From contig JAHEAR010000009.1 of NCBI GenBank assembly GCA_024642665.1, positions 35,119 to 81,119 on the forward strand: a DNA stretch of 46,001 nt, given 5' to 3'. The stretch is from Bacteroidota bacterium (lineage in GTDB: Bacteria; Bacteroidota; Bacteroidia; Chitinophagales; Saprospiraceae). The first letter of the stretch is position 1. Every line of letters begins with the position of its first letter. The notes below the pieces were generated by a model. The model was not told the origin of the DNA. It was given only the letters and a program-made list of their open reading frames with translations, and did not search any database. Of this stretch, positions 34,789 through 44,138 are shown in pieces. The position numbers and the translations under genes are program-made.

Positions 34789-37608
34789 TTACAAAGATTT
34801 GAGCTCATCTACGACGTCGACAGCACGCTCCTTAATTTTTGCATACGGACTATTCAGAAATGGCTCAACGAGTTTAATGTACTCCTTTTTTTTCAAAACG
34901 GTGATCAAGGTAAACACGGCCAATTTTAACTTTGGATCTCGACCTTCCAACAAGAGTGAAAGGCACTCACGCTCTTCCGGTACTTTTACGTTTAGGTTGC
35001 TGATGACTTCGTTGGTAATCGTTTCAAACAAAGCGGTCTCAACGATAGGTACCAATGTCTTCTTCAGGGATGGTTCCAGTAGATTGTCAAGGAATTCTAC
35101 CGAGTTTATACGCAAATCCGGATTGATACTTTTGATACCTTCATATACAGGGATGACATCTTCAGGCGGATAACGCAATCCCAGTAGGCGGAATATTCTT
35201 TCCAGTGTTCCATCCAATCTTCGTTCCACTAACTCAGTCAATTTTTGGCGGGCGATGTGTACTTCTACAGGTTCTTCCACTGGCAACATTTGGTTTTGTA
35301 AATACAATACACCAAGTGTTTCTTTATACAAGTTGGCCTCATCAATGATATACTTGACGATATCTTCCTTTCTGATCTTCAGATGAGGAAAGTTGTGTTG
35401 CATGGTATTCAAAGAGCGAAGAGCTTCCAGGCGAAGGTTAACATCTGCGGTTTTTAGAAATTGCAATAATGCTTCCACGGCGACCTGGGCATCCATGCGC
35501 TCCAGCACACCCGGTATTTGATGAATGATGGCCAGATTGGTGGTTGGATTTTTCGCCATTTGCTGTAACTCAGGAATGATACCAATGCTAAACAGAAGTA
35601 AGGACTTCTGTGCAAATGGACGCGTATCTTTTGTTAACAAAAAAGCGGCAATACGCTCAATGAATGGTTGGTGCATCGAATGACCTGCAGCCATGATGGC
35701 TTCTTTCACTACTTGCGCATCCGAATCACCCATGTATTGCTCGATCACAGAATAATAATTGCTCAATCGTGCGAGCCCGATGGCCCGCAGCACCATCTTT
35801 TTATAGAGGAGTTGCTCTTCAGGATGGTCAGCGAGCTCTATATATTTAATTTTTTCACCGACGCGTTGATCGATTTTGAGGTGTTTTTTTAGTTCCGGAT
35901 TATTTCTTGCCTCAACCGCCAATCCGACCAAGGCCGCACCACTGATCAATGGATCTTCATGCAACAGGTATTGATTGATCATATCAATTCGATTACTCGT
36001 GGTCTGACGGAACAATTGTTCGAAAGCCTGATACCGCACTTCCTGATCATTATCATGCAGGAGTGCTTCTAATACGAAAGCATCCACTGTTTTTTCAAGG
36101 TAATAGATGCTTTGCAAGGCCTTGATTCGGACTGCCGGATTGGCATGGGTAAGGTATTTGGCTACATTGTCAAACATTCTCTTATCCGGAATCTCTTTTA
36201 CTTTTTCAAGCACATAAACGATCTGTTTGTCAGTTCCAAAATCAAGCGCCCTCTTCAAGCCACTCAACACGGAAGTATTATGAAAGTCCGGAATTTTTTT
36301 GGAGGCCTGAAGATCAGCCTGAGATAGTTTTGATTTGAAGGATTTAATATATTCCTGGCGAACTTTCAAGGCCACATAAAACCAGACTCCTAAAATGAGA
36401 ATCGTTAGTAAGCTCACTGCACGAACAGATAGATCAAGACCATTGATGATAAAAATGAGGAGCATACCGGCAACACCCGTAGCCGCCATGTCCACAAAAA
36501 CATCAATAAATGTTTTGGTTTGACTTTTTATACTTGCAGGAATTGGTAGTGCCAATAATTCCGTCGCGGCCTTATTGACCGATTGCTTTACCGATACCTC
36601 CCATAATTTGGTGAAAATTCCCGCCCACAGCACCGGGGTAAAAAGTAAGGCGAGCGATCCAACCATTACTCCTCCCGGCAAAACATACAGCGAAGATCCA
36701 ACCCCAAACATGCCTACAATTCTTTTGGTCAGAAACAATTGAACCAATAAAGAGACTACGTTAAAGGTGGAAAACCAAAAGCCAAAGAATGATGTAAGTT
36801 CATCTGGATCTGTAATGCTTGCTGAAGCCACACTGCTGTATTGAAACTCCACTAATTTAGAAACGATAACACCGATACCTATGACGAGGGCAAGGAAAGT
36901 AAGATGTCTTGATTTACGAATCAACCAGACCGGATGATCACCAAAACCTGATAATCGTTTTTTTTGTTGAAAGGTACTCAGAGGCTTGATATGTTTCTGC
37001 CAGATGATATTGTTGAGTGGAATGCAGATAGAGAGCAGTAATGCTGCAATAAACAGCAGATCGGTACCATCCACAAACATCACTAGCAGCGAGGTTAGAT
37101 AACCACCGGCGACGCCTCCCGCGATTGGTCCTGCGCCAATAAAACTAAATAGGCGTTTGGCTTCTCTCGCATCAAACGCAAGATTCGCCATGATCCAGAA
37201 TTGGGAAGTAGTGAGGACTCCAAAAATAGCGACACCGATATAGAAAATATAGAGAACAAGTTTTTCTGCAATATTCAAATGAAGCAGGGTGCCAATCACA
37301 ACCAGGGAAAATATGGACACCATCAGCGTCCCTGATGTGACACGACGAAGGGATCGACTATTTAATGCCCGGGCATAAATGGTGGAAATGCCCATGGCAG
37401 AAATCGCCACTAATAAAAAAGCAAATGGAAGTTGTTCGATACCAATCACAGAAAGGAACTGTGCATTGACGACCGGCTTAATGATCAGCAGGGTAAGAAC
37501 AATCAGGAAAATATTCAGTTGCATCAGGAGTACCCGTTGGTACTCACCTTCTCGAATATCAAAAGTCTTGAGAAGAAAGGCTTTAATGAGTGGGGTTAGG
37601 TGATTCAA
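34789..37608 (-). CDS. ATP/ADP-translocase-like membrane protein fused to HEAT repeats
   Basis: This is a 939-residue protein. Residues 1-425 are an MFS-like membrane domain of about 12 helices. The segment FWIMANLAFDAREAKRLFSF, followed by IGAGPIAGGVAGG, resembles the Npt/Tlc nucleotide transporters of intracellular bacteria. Residues about 430-939 are tandem HEAT-like helical repeats (for example NPAVRIKALQSIYYLEK, DQEVRYQAFEQLFRQ, DAQVVKEAIMAAG), probably a cytoplasmic scaffold. Whether it moves nucleotides is unproven. The stop converges on the SxxK hydrolase gene at 34753. The start at 37608 is 4 nt from the stop of the upstream hydrolase, so the two form an operon. Confidence 0.82.
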   Translation of the reverse strand: MNHLTPLIKAFLLKTFDIREGEYQRVLLMQLNIFLIVLTLLIIKPVVNAQFLSVIGIEQLPFAFLLVAISAMGISTIYARALNSRSLRRVTSGTLMVSIFSLVVIGTLLHLNIAEKLVLYIFYIGVAIFGVLTTSQFWIMANLAFDAREAKRLFSFIGAGPIAGGVAGGYLTSLLVMFVDGTDLLFIAALLLSICIPLNNIIWQKHIKPLSTFQQKKRLSGFGDHPVWLIRKSRHLTFLALVIGIGVIVSKLVEFQYSSVASASITDPDELTSFFGFWFSTFNVVSLLVQLFLTKRIVGMFGVGSSLYVLPGGVMVGSLALLFTPVLWAGIFTKLWEVSVKQSVNKAATELLALPIPASIKSQTKTFIDVFVDMAATGVAGMLLIFIINGLDLSVRAVSLLTILILGVWFYVALKVRQEYIKSFKSKLSQADLQASKKIPDFHNTSVLSGLKRALDFGTDKQIVYVLEKVKEIPDKRMFDNVAKYLTHANPAVRIKALQSIYYLEKTVDAFVLEALLHDNDQEVRYQAFEQLFRQTTSNRIDMINQYLLHEDPLISGAALVGLAVEARNNPELKKHLKIDQRVGEKIKYIELADHPEEQLLYKKMVLRAIGLARLSNYYSVIEQYMGDSDAQVVKEAIMAAGHSMHQPFIERIAAFLLTKDTRPFAQKSLLLFSIGIIPELQQMAKNPTTNLAIIHQIPGVLERMDAQVAVEALLQFLKTADVNLRLEALRSLNTMQHNFPHLKIRKEDIVKYIIDEANLYKETLGVLYLQNQMLPVEEPVEVHIARQKLTELVERRLDGTLERIFRLLGLRYPPEDVIPVYEGIKSINPDLRINSVEFLDNLLEPSLKKTLVPIVETALFETITNEVISNLNVKVPEERECLSLLLEGRDPKLKLAVFTLITVLKKKEYIKLVEPFLNSPYAKIKERAVDVVDELKSL

Positions 37609-37612
37609 AAAA

Positions 37613-38596
37613 TCAAGTCTTCGGTTTTAAAGTTTTATCAACTTCCATCATCAGGTCGCGCATAATCTGCTCACCACCCGGATCATCTGCCAGGGCAACA
37701 AGGATATACTTACGCCAGGAAGAACCCCATACTAAAGCAGAGTCGGCATGATAGGTTTGCCAGGATCCGGATTTGCGATAGACCTTTGCTTTAGGAGCTA
37801 CTTTATCGAGTGTATTCACAAACTTATGATGAAGTTCAGGATCACCAAGATAGCCCAGCATTTGTTGCGAACGTTCAAAATTTACAAGCTTCCCAAATGT
37901 GAGAAGATAATAGTATCGACATACTTGTGTTGCGCTTGCGGCGTGACTTAGATTTTTCATGGGATCACCGTGGCGATCACCTGCCTGAGCATATCTTTTC
38001 CCAACCCACAAACCTCCACCTTGACTCTCATCATAAAAGTCATATTCAGGATCTTCCATGACGTCGGCGATTTTATCAAACCCTACGCGATTGATCATTC
38101 GGGTAGCCGCGTTATTATCGCTTTTAGAAATCATAATCCGCATATCGGTATCCACTTCATCGGTTTCTGTCAGTTCTCCTTTGTCGATAGCATCCATGGC
38201 GGCCAGTAGCACAGCAATTTTTGGAAGACTTGCGGCATACATCATGTGACTGCCATTTACACGGGCAAATTTTACATGTTCAATGTCGCGCATATCTACA
38301 AGTCCCACGCACAATTTTTTATCTGCCGCCAATGCAGCCCATTTTTTATTTCTTGAAATGATTTTTTCCAGGCTCAACTGCAGGGAGGAATCCACCAGAT
38401 CACGAAGAGGCTTTATCATAGAATCCGGAACAGCAATCGGAAGGGATTCCATATTGATAGTGGGAGCATAGGAAGCTCTGGATATCCGCATGGCTGCATT
38501 GCTCTGGTAGAGCACAGAAAGAAAAACAAAACCAGCCACCAGGAGCGTGTAGGCTGCCCATTTTAGTCTCTTTCGGTTTGTGTGATTGAATGCCAT
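37613..38596 (-). CDS. Membrane-anchored SxxK serine hydrolase, beta-lactamase2 family
   Basis: This 327-residue protein has an uncleaved-looking N-terminal anchor (13-31) and a periplasmic catalytic domain. Motifs are S123-L-P-K126, S159-D-N161 and K275-S-G277, matching the class A beta-lactamase/DD-peptidase fold. I see no ExxLN glutamate loop, so deacylation of beta-lactams is not expected and a cell-wall or ester substrate is more likely. It leads a two-gene operon with the HEAT-repeat translocase-like gene, 4 nt apart. It is the third SxxK hydrolase in this window. Confidence 0.85.
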   Translation of the reverse strand: MAFNHTNRKRLKWAAYTLLVAGFVFLSVLYQSNAAMRISRASYAPTINMESLPIAVPDSMIKPLRDLVDSSLQLSLEKIISRNKKWAALAADKKLCVGLVDMRDIEHVKFARVNGSHMMYAASLPKIAVLLAAMDAIDKGELTETDEVDTDMRIMISKSDNNAATRMINRVGFDKIADVMEDPEYDFYDESQGGGLWVGKRYAQAGDRHGDPMKNLSHAASATQVCRYYYLLTFGKLVNFERSQQMLGYLGDPELHHKFVNTLDKVAPKAKVYRKSGSWQTYHADSALVWGSSWRKYILVALADDPGGEQIMRDLMMEVDKTLKPKT

Positions 38597-38948
38597 AGTT
38601 GTGTAAGTTAAGACTAAACGTTACTCATTGCTCTTTTGGTGTTTAGAAAAGATAGCAACGGGCCAAAACAGGATTAATACCGGCAAACATCTATGAACTC
38701 CAAACATCTTGTTTTTTGCGCGCACAAATGTAGGATATAAACGAATTCGTTGACCGGCCGGAATAAACTATTTTATTGACCGTATCTCAGGCGATTTAAA
38801 GCGAATAAAATAATCCTCGATCAAAAGTACGTAATCAATTGATAATGAACATACTATTAATGGCATAGGGAGAATTTAATAATACGTTAATGGGTCTTAC
38901 ATCAGCCTTCCTGAAATGCTTTAAACCGGTTTTATGGGCGGAAAGACA
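38597..38948. other. Gene-free region
   Basis: This AT-rich stretch separates the hydrolase operon from the 39350 gene. Apart from one promoter-like box at 38725-38732, I see no repeat array, RNA or credible frame in it. Confidence 0.6.
38725..38732 (-). promoter_or_regulatory. Candidate -7 box for the 38596 operon
   Basis: On the minus strand this reads TACATTTG, an exact match to TAnnTTTG. It would leave a leader of about 120 nt before the ATG at 38596. No matching -33 TTTG was found. Confidence 0.3.
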
Positions 38949-39350
38949 CTAAGAAATTTCAACCGTATAAACATCCATTTGGTTTCGCTCAATATTAGAG
39001 ACAAAAAATCCGCCCTCCTGGGGAATGACCTCTACCAGATCGAAACACTGACAGTCTTTAGGAAGCCCTGTAAAAATGAGTGAAAACTGGTTTGAAGAGC
39101 CCTGTGGCACCACCATCCAGGCCGGGGCAAAAGGAATGTTTTCGGCATGAACCAATTCGCTTTTGTGGGAGACATCTTTGGCTATCAAATAGGTTGACGG
39201 CCAGATGCGGATATTCATGCCATACGGATTGGAGCAGTTGTATCGGCAGTGAACGATCACCTGCTTTTCTTCCTGGACTAATTCTTTAGGCAAACGCTTA
39301 ACGCTTGGCTTCTTGAGTAAAGTTGGCTTATTGGTTGAAGAGATAGTCAT
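38949..39350 (-). CDS. Small conserved-looking beta-rich protein of unknown function
   Basis: This is a 133-residue protein without signal peptide or membrane segment. The N-terminal 30 residues are basic and Lys/Pro-rich. The rest is an alternating beta pattern with a cysteine pair in HCRYNCSNPYGMN and another in LPKDCQCFDLVEVIP. It ends NQMDVYTVEIS. The layout suggests a small Ig-like or jelly-roll domain. I do not recognise a named family. It lies alone between two non-coding repeat-rich gaps; no function is proposed. Confidence 0.7.
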   Translation of the reverse strand: MTISSTNKPTLLKKPSVKRLPKELVQEEKQVIVHCRYNCSNPYGMNIRIWPSTYLIAKDVSHKSELVHAENIPFAPAWMVVPQGSSNQFSLIFTGLPKDCQCFDLVEVIPQEGGFFVSNIERNQMDVYTVEIS

Positions 39351-39356
39351 GATATG

Positions 39357-39399
39357 GGTGATAAGTGATGGGTGATAAGTGATGGGGTGATAGGTGATT
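39357..39399. repeat. GGTGATA/AGTGATG heptamer array
   Basis: Consecutive words GGTGATA, AGTGATG, GGTGATA, AGTGATG, GGGTGATA (8), GGTGATT run from 39357 to 39399. They are the reverse complement of the CCCATCA/TCAC words at 30527. The array lies just upstream of the 39350 start. Confidence 0.92.
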
Positions 39400-39523
39400 T
39401 AGTTATGGGTTGATTGTAGCATTATGGATAAAAGGGGTAAACGGTGAACGGAATAAATATGGTTTATCAGATAAAATGTTTGATGCATTAATATAAATAT
39501 AGTATCATGTTTTAATTTATTTC

Positions 39524-39634
39524 GCCCTACGCCCTACGCCCTACGCCCTACGCCCTACGCCCTACGCCCTACGATTCCAGTCTCAGGTCTAATAATCGCG
39601 TGTCGCGTGTCGCGTGTCGAAAGTCTCAGGTCTT
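39524..39634. repeat. GCCCTAC x7 array followed by an NNGACNN heptad chain
   Basis: GCCCTAC is repeated seven times perfectly at 39524-39572. Immediately beyond, read on the minus strand from 39634 to 39578, comes the chain AAGACCT, GAGACTT, TCGACAC, GCGACAC, GCGACAC, GCGATTA, TTAGACCT (8), GAGACTG. On the plus strand this includes CGCGTGT x3 (39597-39617) between two copies of AGTCTCAGGTCT. Confidence 0.95.
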
Positions 39635-39645
39635 ATTCTTCAAAG

Positions 39646-42600
39646 TTACAAAAGAGGTCCCAACCAACGTTCCATTTCTTGCAGCGTCATATTCTTTCGA
39701 ATAGCGTAGTCCTCCAGTTGATCGCGGTCAATCCCACTCACCGGAAAATACTTGCTTTCGGGATGTGAGAAATACCAACCACTCACACTTGCCGCGGGAT
39801 GCATTGCCATGCTTTCAGTAAGAATAATTCCTGCATTCGAAGTAGCATCAAGCAATTCAAATAGGAGTGCTTTTTCCGTATGATCCGGACACGCAGGATA
39901 TCCCGGTGCAGGACGAATACCTCGGTACTGCTCTGCAATCAAAGCATCATTGTCCAGATTTTCATTGGATACAAATCCCCACCATTCGGTGCGCATTCGT
40001 TCGTGCATCCGTTCTGCAAAAGCTTCAGCAAATCGGTCTGCGAGTGCTTTTAAAAGTATCGCATTGTAGTCATTATGTTCTGCTTGAAATTCTGCGACTT
40101 TTTCTTCGATGTCCAATCCGGCTGTGACGGCAAAACCACCAATATAATCATGCAAGCCACTGTCCATAGGCGCAATAAAATCAGACAAACAGTAATTTGG
40201 TTTCCCCGGTGCCTTTTCCACTTGCTGACGCAAGTGATGCACACGTTTTACTATTGTATCTCTTTTCTCATCCGCATAAATGGTGATATCATCACCGTCA
40301 CTGTTGGCCGGAAACAAACCCACTACTGCATTTGCTTTTACCCATTTTTCAGCGATGATTTGATCGAGCATTATTTGGGCGTCATCAAAAAGTTTTTGTG
40401 CCTCGCTGCCGACAATAGAATCTTTTAGAATCTCGGGATACTTTCCTGCAAGCTGCCAGCTTTGGAAGAATGGAGTCCAGTCAATATACTTTCTTAACTC
40501 CTGGAGATCATAATCCGTCAGCGACCAAACACCCGTTTTGTGAGGAACTGGTGGAGTATAATCAGACCAGTTCATAACCGGTTTGTTTTCTCTGGCTTTG
40601 GCTATGGACAGATATTTTTTTTGGTTTTTGCCGGCGCGCGCTACACGCATTTGTTCGTAGTTGTCTTTAATATCTTTTAGAAAATCAGCGCGCTTTTCTT
40701 TGTCTTCTGACAAAAGCTGAGAAGCTACTCCGACGGCTTTAGATGCATCATGCACATGCACTACGGGACCTTTATGGTATCTCGGTTCTACCTTTAAAGC
40801 TGTGTGAAGACGTGATGTAGTAGCGCCACCAATCATCAAAGGCAATATAAAACCTTCGCGTTCCATCTCTGCTGCGACATGCACCATCTCATCCAATGAA
40901 GGTGTGATCAATCCGCTGAGACCAATAATATCAACTTTCTCTTCCCGGGCAATGCGAAGAATTTTATCCGCAGGTACCATCACACCGAGATCAACAATAT
41001 CATAATTGTTGCATGCCAGTACGACACCGACGATATTTTTTCCAATGTCATGCACATCACCTTTGACGGTGGCCATGAGAATTTTACCTTTTGCTTTTGC
41101 TTCACCGGCTTGCTTGTCCGCTTCCAGAAATGGCGTGAGATAGGCTACAGCGGTTTTCATCACACGCGCACTTTTAACCACCTGAGGTAAAAACATTTTT
41201 CCGGAACCGAAAAGCTCACCAACGACATTCATACCATCCATGAGTGGCCCTTCAATCACTTCCAGGGGACGTTTGTATTGTAACCTTGCTTCTTCTGTAT
41301 CGACTTCGATATATTCTGTGATACCTTTTACCAGTGAATGTTTTAATCGCTCCTGAACACTTTCATTGCGCCATGCCTGATCTCGCTGAATGGTCTTTCC
41401 CTCAGACTTGACTTGCGTAGCATACGTTGTCAATGCTTCAGTTGCATCCGGATGCTTATTAAATAAAACATCTTCAACTTTTTGTAATAGCTCTTTGTCT
41501 ACTTCTTCATACACCTCGATCATACCGGCATTGACAATTCCCATGTCCATTCCGGCTTTGATAGCGTGATACAAAAATGCCGCATGCATTGCTTCTCTTA
41601 CCGCATTATTTCCACGATAAGAAAATGAAATGTTACTGACGCCGCCACTGATTTTTGCACCGGGGCACAGCTGTTTAATTTGTCTTGTGGCTTGGATGAA
41701 ATTTATAGCGTATTCATTGTGCTCTTCAATACCTGTTCCTACAGCAAAAATATTCGGATCAAAGATGATATCCTGTGGTGGAAAACCAAGTTCGATCGTC
41801 AGGATGCGATAGGCGCGTTGACAGATATCAACTTTGCGTTTGATTGTATCGGCTTGTCCCTCTTCATCAAAAGCCATCACCACGACCGCCGCGCCATACT
41901 TGCGAACGAGTTTAGCGTGGTGGATGAAAGCTGCTTCTCCTTCTTTCATGGAAATGCTATTAACAATGCACTTTCCCTGGACACATTGAAGACCGGCTTC
42001 GATGATTTCCCATTTTGAGGAATCGATCATGAAGGGCAGCTTCGCGATATCCGGTTCCGAACCCATCAGATTGAGAAACTCAACCATTACTTCTTTGGAA
42101 TCGAGTAGTCCCTCATCCATGTTGATATCCAGAATCTGAGCGCCACTTTCTGCTTGTTGTAAGGCAACACTAAGTGCCTCCGTATAATTCCCTTCGCGAA
42201 TGAGTCGTGCAAACTTTGCAGAACCGGTGACGTTTGTTCGTTCACCGATATTCACAAAATTACTATCCGGGCGAATCGTGAGGGGTTCCATGCCACTGAG
42301 TTGCGTGTATGGATTTGCTGCCGGAATTTTTCTTGGGGGCAGATCGACAACAGCCTCAGCGATGGCCTTGATGTGTTCCGGTGTTGTACCGCAGCAACCA
42401 CCGGTAATATTGAAAAAACCACTTTTCCCAAACTCACCCAAAAGTGTTTTCATGGCTTCCGGAGATTGATCGTATCCACCAAGTTCATTAGGAAGGCCTG
42501 CATTCGGAAAAACAATTAATGGCACGTTGGCAATCTGTGAAAGTTCTTCGACGTAGGGTCGCATTTCTGCTGCACCAAGCGCACAGTTTATCCCAACACA

Positions 42601-43344
42601 AAAAAGTGGTGCATGAGAAATAGAAATCCAAAAGGCTTCTATCGTTTGTCCTGAAAGGGTACGACCACTCGCATCCGTGATTGTTCCTGAAACACCAATC
42701 AGCACGTCTGCTTTTGTTTCTTCAATTAATGTCGTGATCCCAAACAGGGCGGCTTTGCAGTTGAGGGTATCAAAAACTGTTTCTATCAAAAGCAAATCGA
42801 CACCTCCGTCGATCAGGCCTCTAGCCTGCTCGGCATAGGCGTCGGATAATTCTTTGAAAGTAGTCGCGCGAAATCCCGGCTTATTTACATCCGGTGACAT
42901 CGAAGCTGTGCGATTTGTTGGACCGATTGAACCGGCCACAAATCTTGTCCGGCTTGCATCTTTTACTGAAAACTCATCGGCGACTTTGCGGGCTATTTTG
43001 GCAGCGGCCAGATTGATTTCGTAGACATGTGCTTCGGTGCCGTAGTCGGCCTGGCTGATGGCATTGGCGTTGAACGTATTGGTTTCAACGATATCGGCTC
43101 CGGCCAGAAAGTAATCGCGGTGTACCTGTTCGACGACATCAGGTCGCGTAAGGTTGAGTAAGTCGTGATTACCCTTAAGGTCGGAAGGCCAGTTGGCAAA
43201 GGTATCTCCTCTGTAATCGGCTTCTTTCAGTGCGTAGCGTTGCAGCATCGTGCCCATGGCGCCATCCAAAACGAGAATTCTGTTTTTGACTTCCTGTTGC
43301 AGGAGTGCTGTTCGTGACAATGTCTTTTGCTCTGTTGCTATCAT
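39646..43344 (-). CDS. metH: Cobalamin-dependent methionine synthase, full length
   Basis: This 1232-residue protein has all four MetH modules. The homocysteine domain carries the zinc cysteines (GINCALGA and GGCCGTTP). The methyltetrahydrofolate pterin domain follows from about residue 350 ([17 protein letters not shown]). The cobalamin domain has the DxHxxG motif in [14 protein letters not shown]. The C-terminal reactivation domain contains the SAM-binding [12 protein letters not shown]. The length matches E. coli MetH (about 1227). The enzyme moves a methyl group from methyl-THF to homocysteine through B12. Its leader carries a promoter and a SAM-I-like aptamer candidate, consistent with feedback by SAM. 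Confidence 0.97.
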   Translation of the reverse strand: MIATEQKTLSRTALLQQEVKNRILVLDGAMGTMLQRYALKEADYRGDTFANWPSDLKGNHDLLNLTRPDVVEQVHRDYFLAGADIVETNTFNANAISQADYGTEAHVYEINLAAAKIARKVADEFSVKDASRTRFVAGSIGPTNRTASMSPDVNKPGFRATTFKELSDAYAEQARGLIDGGVDLLLIETVFDTLNCKAALFGITTLIEETKADVLIGVSGTITDASGRTLSGQTIEAFWISISHAPLFCVGINCALGAAEMRPYVEELSQIANVPLIVFPNAGLPNELGGYDQSPEAMKTLLGEFGKSGFFNITGGCCGTTPEHIKAIAEAVVDLPPRKIPAANPYTQLSGMEPLTIRPDSNFVNIGERTNVTGSAKFARLIREGNYTEALSVALQQAESGAQILDINMDEGLLDSKEVMVEFLNLMGSEPDIAKLPFMIDSSKWEIIEAGLQCVQGKCIVNSISMKEGEAAFIHHAKLVRKYGAAVVVMAFDEEGQADTIKRKVDICQRAYRILTIELGFPPQDIIFDPNIFAVGTGIEEHNEYAINFIQATRQIKQLCPGAKISGGVSNISFSYRGNNAVREAMHAAFLYHAIKAGMDMGIVNAGMIEVYEEVDKELLQKVEDVLFNKHPDATEALTTYATQVKSEGKTIQRDQAWRNESVQERLKHSLVKGITEYIEVDTEEARLQYKRPLEVIEGPLMDGMNVVGELFGSGKMFLPQVVKSARVMKTAVAYLTPFLEADKQAGEAKAKGKILMATVKGDVHDIGKNIVGVVLACNNYDIVDLGVMVPADKILRIAREEKVDIIGLSGLITPSLDEMVHVAAEMEREGFILPLMIGGATTSRLHTALKVEPRYHKGPVVHVHDASKAVGVASQLLSEDKEKRADFLKDIKDNYEQMRVARAGKNQKKYLSIAKARENKPVMNWSDYTPPVPHKTGVWSLTDYDLQELRKYIDWTPFFQSWQLAGKYPEILKDSIVGSEAQKLFDDAQIMLDQIIAEKWVKANAVVGLFPANSDGDDITIYADEKRDTIVKRVHHLRQQVEKAPGKPNYCLSDFIAPMDSGLHDYIGGFAVTAGLDIEEKVAEFQAEHNDYNAILLKALADRFAEAFAERMHERMRTEWWGFVSNENLDNDALIAEQYRGIRPAPGYPACPDHTEKALLFELLDATSNAGIILTESMAMHPAASVSGWYFSHPESKYFPVSGIDRDQLEDYAIRKNMTLQEMERWLGPLL

Positions 43345-43451
43345 AGTTTATTTGCGCATTGCTATTTCAGCATTGGGAGATCATGGCGAAGCACAGGCAT
43401 ACAGGTATAACAGCGGGATGATGTGAACATAAGTTTGATCCGCGTGGACCC

Positions 43452-43522
43452 GCATCTGCCGGGCACCGTTCCGTTCACCTGGTCGGTTGCCGTCCTGCTC
43501 TTCGCACAGGAACTCTTGATGC
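43452..43522 (-). promoter_or_regulatory. Candidate SAM-I-like riboswitch in the metH leader
   Basis: Read 5' to 3' on the minus strand, GCATC (43522-43518) leads into AAGAG and could pair as P1 with GATGC (43456-43452). Between them lie the SAM-I-type words CGGCAACC and CGGTGCC, 17 nt apart, then AGATGC. A following GGTCCACGCGGATC hairpin could be the expression platform. The element is only about 71 nt and lacks an obvious P4, so it would be a compact variant. I could not rule out another leader RNA. Confidence 0.42.
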
Positions 43523-43534
43523 AAGAATATGGGG

Positions 43535-43542
43535 CAAAATTA
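43535..43542 (-). promoter_or_regulatory. Bacteroidota -7 promoter box for metH
   Basis: On the minus strand this reads TAATTTTG, an exact TAnnTTTG match. Transcription would begin near 43528, just upstream of the aptamer candidate, about 185 nt before the metH start. Confidence 0.5.
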
Positions 43543-43700
43543 AGGATTTGTCTTTAAATGGAGAGATTTATCTTGTCCGTTCTTTTTTTTCAGGAAAAAA
43601 GCCCATCTACTTTCAGGTTACTTATCGGTTGTAAAAGTCTATTTTCCTTCCACCGTCAGTTTCTGTTTCAGGAGGCTGAATTATCTGTATCAAATGATTC

Positions 43701-43979
43701 GTTACTTTTTTCATTGCCAAAAAAGTAACCAAAAAGTCTAGTCACGCAAAAAACTCACCTTCATATTCATTCTTGGCTTTAGGCACTAGCTTATTTTGCA
43801 TTAGATTTCACTCTTTCTTCTTTTTCCGCTTACGGACGGAAAAAGAAGCTGATTGGTTTGGTTCGAACAGTTTTGCGCGACATGATTTTCCAAGTCGACA
43901 TGATTTTGTGACTAATCCACTTGGGTCGAGCCATTGTAAGTTGATCAGGAGGAAATATTTCTGCTATCCCGCTTAGCAG
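43701..43979. repeat. Intergenic repeat region with three inverted repeats
   Basis: GTTACTTTTTT (43701-43711) pairs with AAAAAAGTAAC (43719-43729). CTTCTTTTTCCG (43817-43828) pairs with CGGAAAAAGAAG (43837-43848). CTGCTA (43961-43966) pairs with TAGCAG (43974-43979). CGACATGATTTT occurs twice (43878-43889 and 43896-43907). A 67-codon frame here (43773-43976) is probably not a gene. The structures suggest a repeat element rather than coding DNA. Confidence 0.75.
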
Positions 43980-43993
43980 GAGATGTTTTCTGC

Positions 43994-44028
43994 GCCTCCC
44001 GATCGATTGGGAACGGGAGGCCTTTTTT
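43994..44028 (+). terminator. Strong rho-independent terminator
   Basis: GCCTCCCG (43994-44001) pairs with CGGGAGGC (44014-44021), followed by a run of six T (44023-44028). No rightward gene lies upstream, so it either belongs to the repeat element or ends an unseen short transcript. Confidence 0.75.
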
Positions 44029-44138
44029 CGTAATTTTTATTTGCCCTTCTTTGTTCGCCATTTCCGATGGATCGTAATCGGCGACGGCGAATGCTCCATG
44101 CCTTTCAAATAACTATTATCTTGCACCAACGAACAATT

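Noticed and set aside
39524-39572. CRISPR-like array
   Set aside because: Units are 7 nt with no spacers, and no cas genes are in the window.
43452-43522. Cobalamin riboswitch upstream of metH
   Set aside because: The conserved B12-box core was not found; the SAM-I-type words fit better.
43773-43976. A 67-codon rightward frame before the strong terminator
   Set aside because: It runs through inverted repeats and has low-complexity Phe/Arg content; a small RNA is more likely than a protein.
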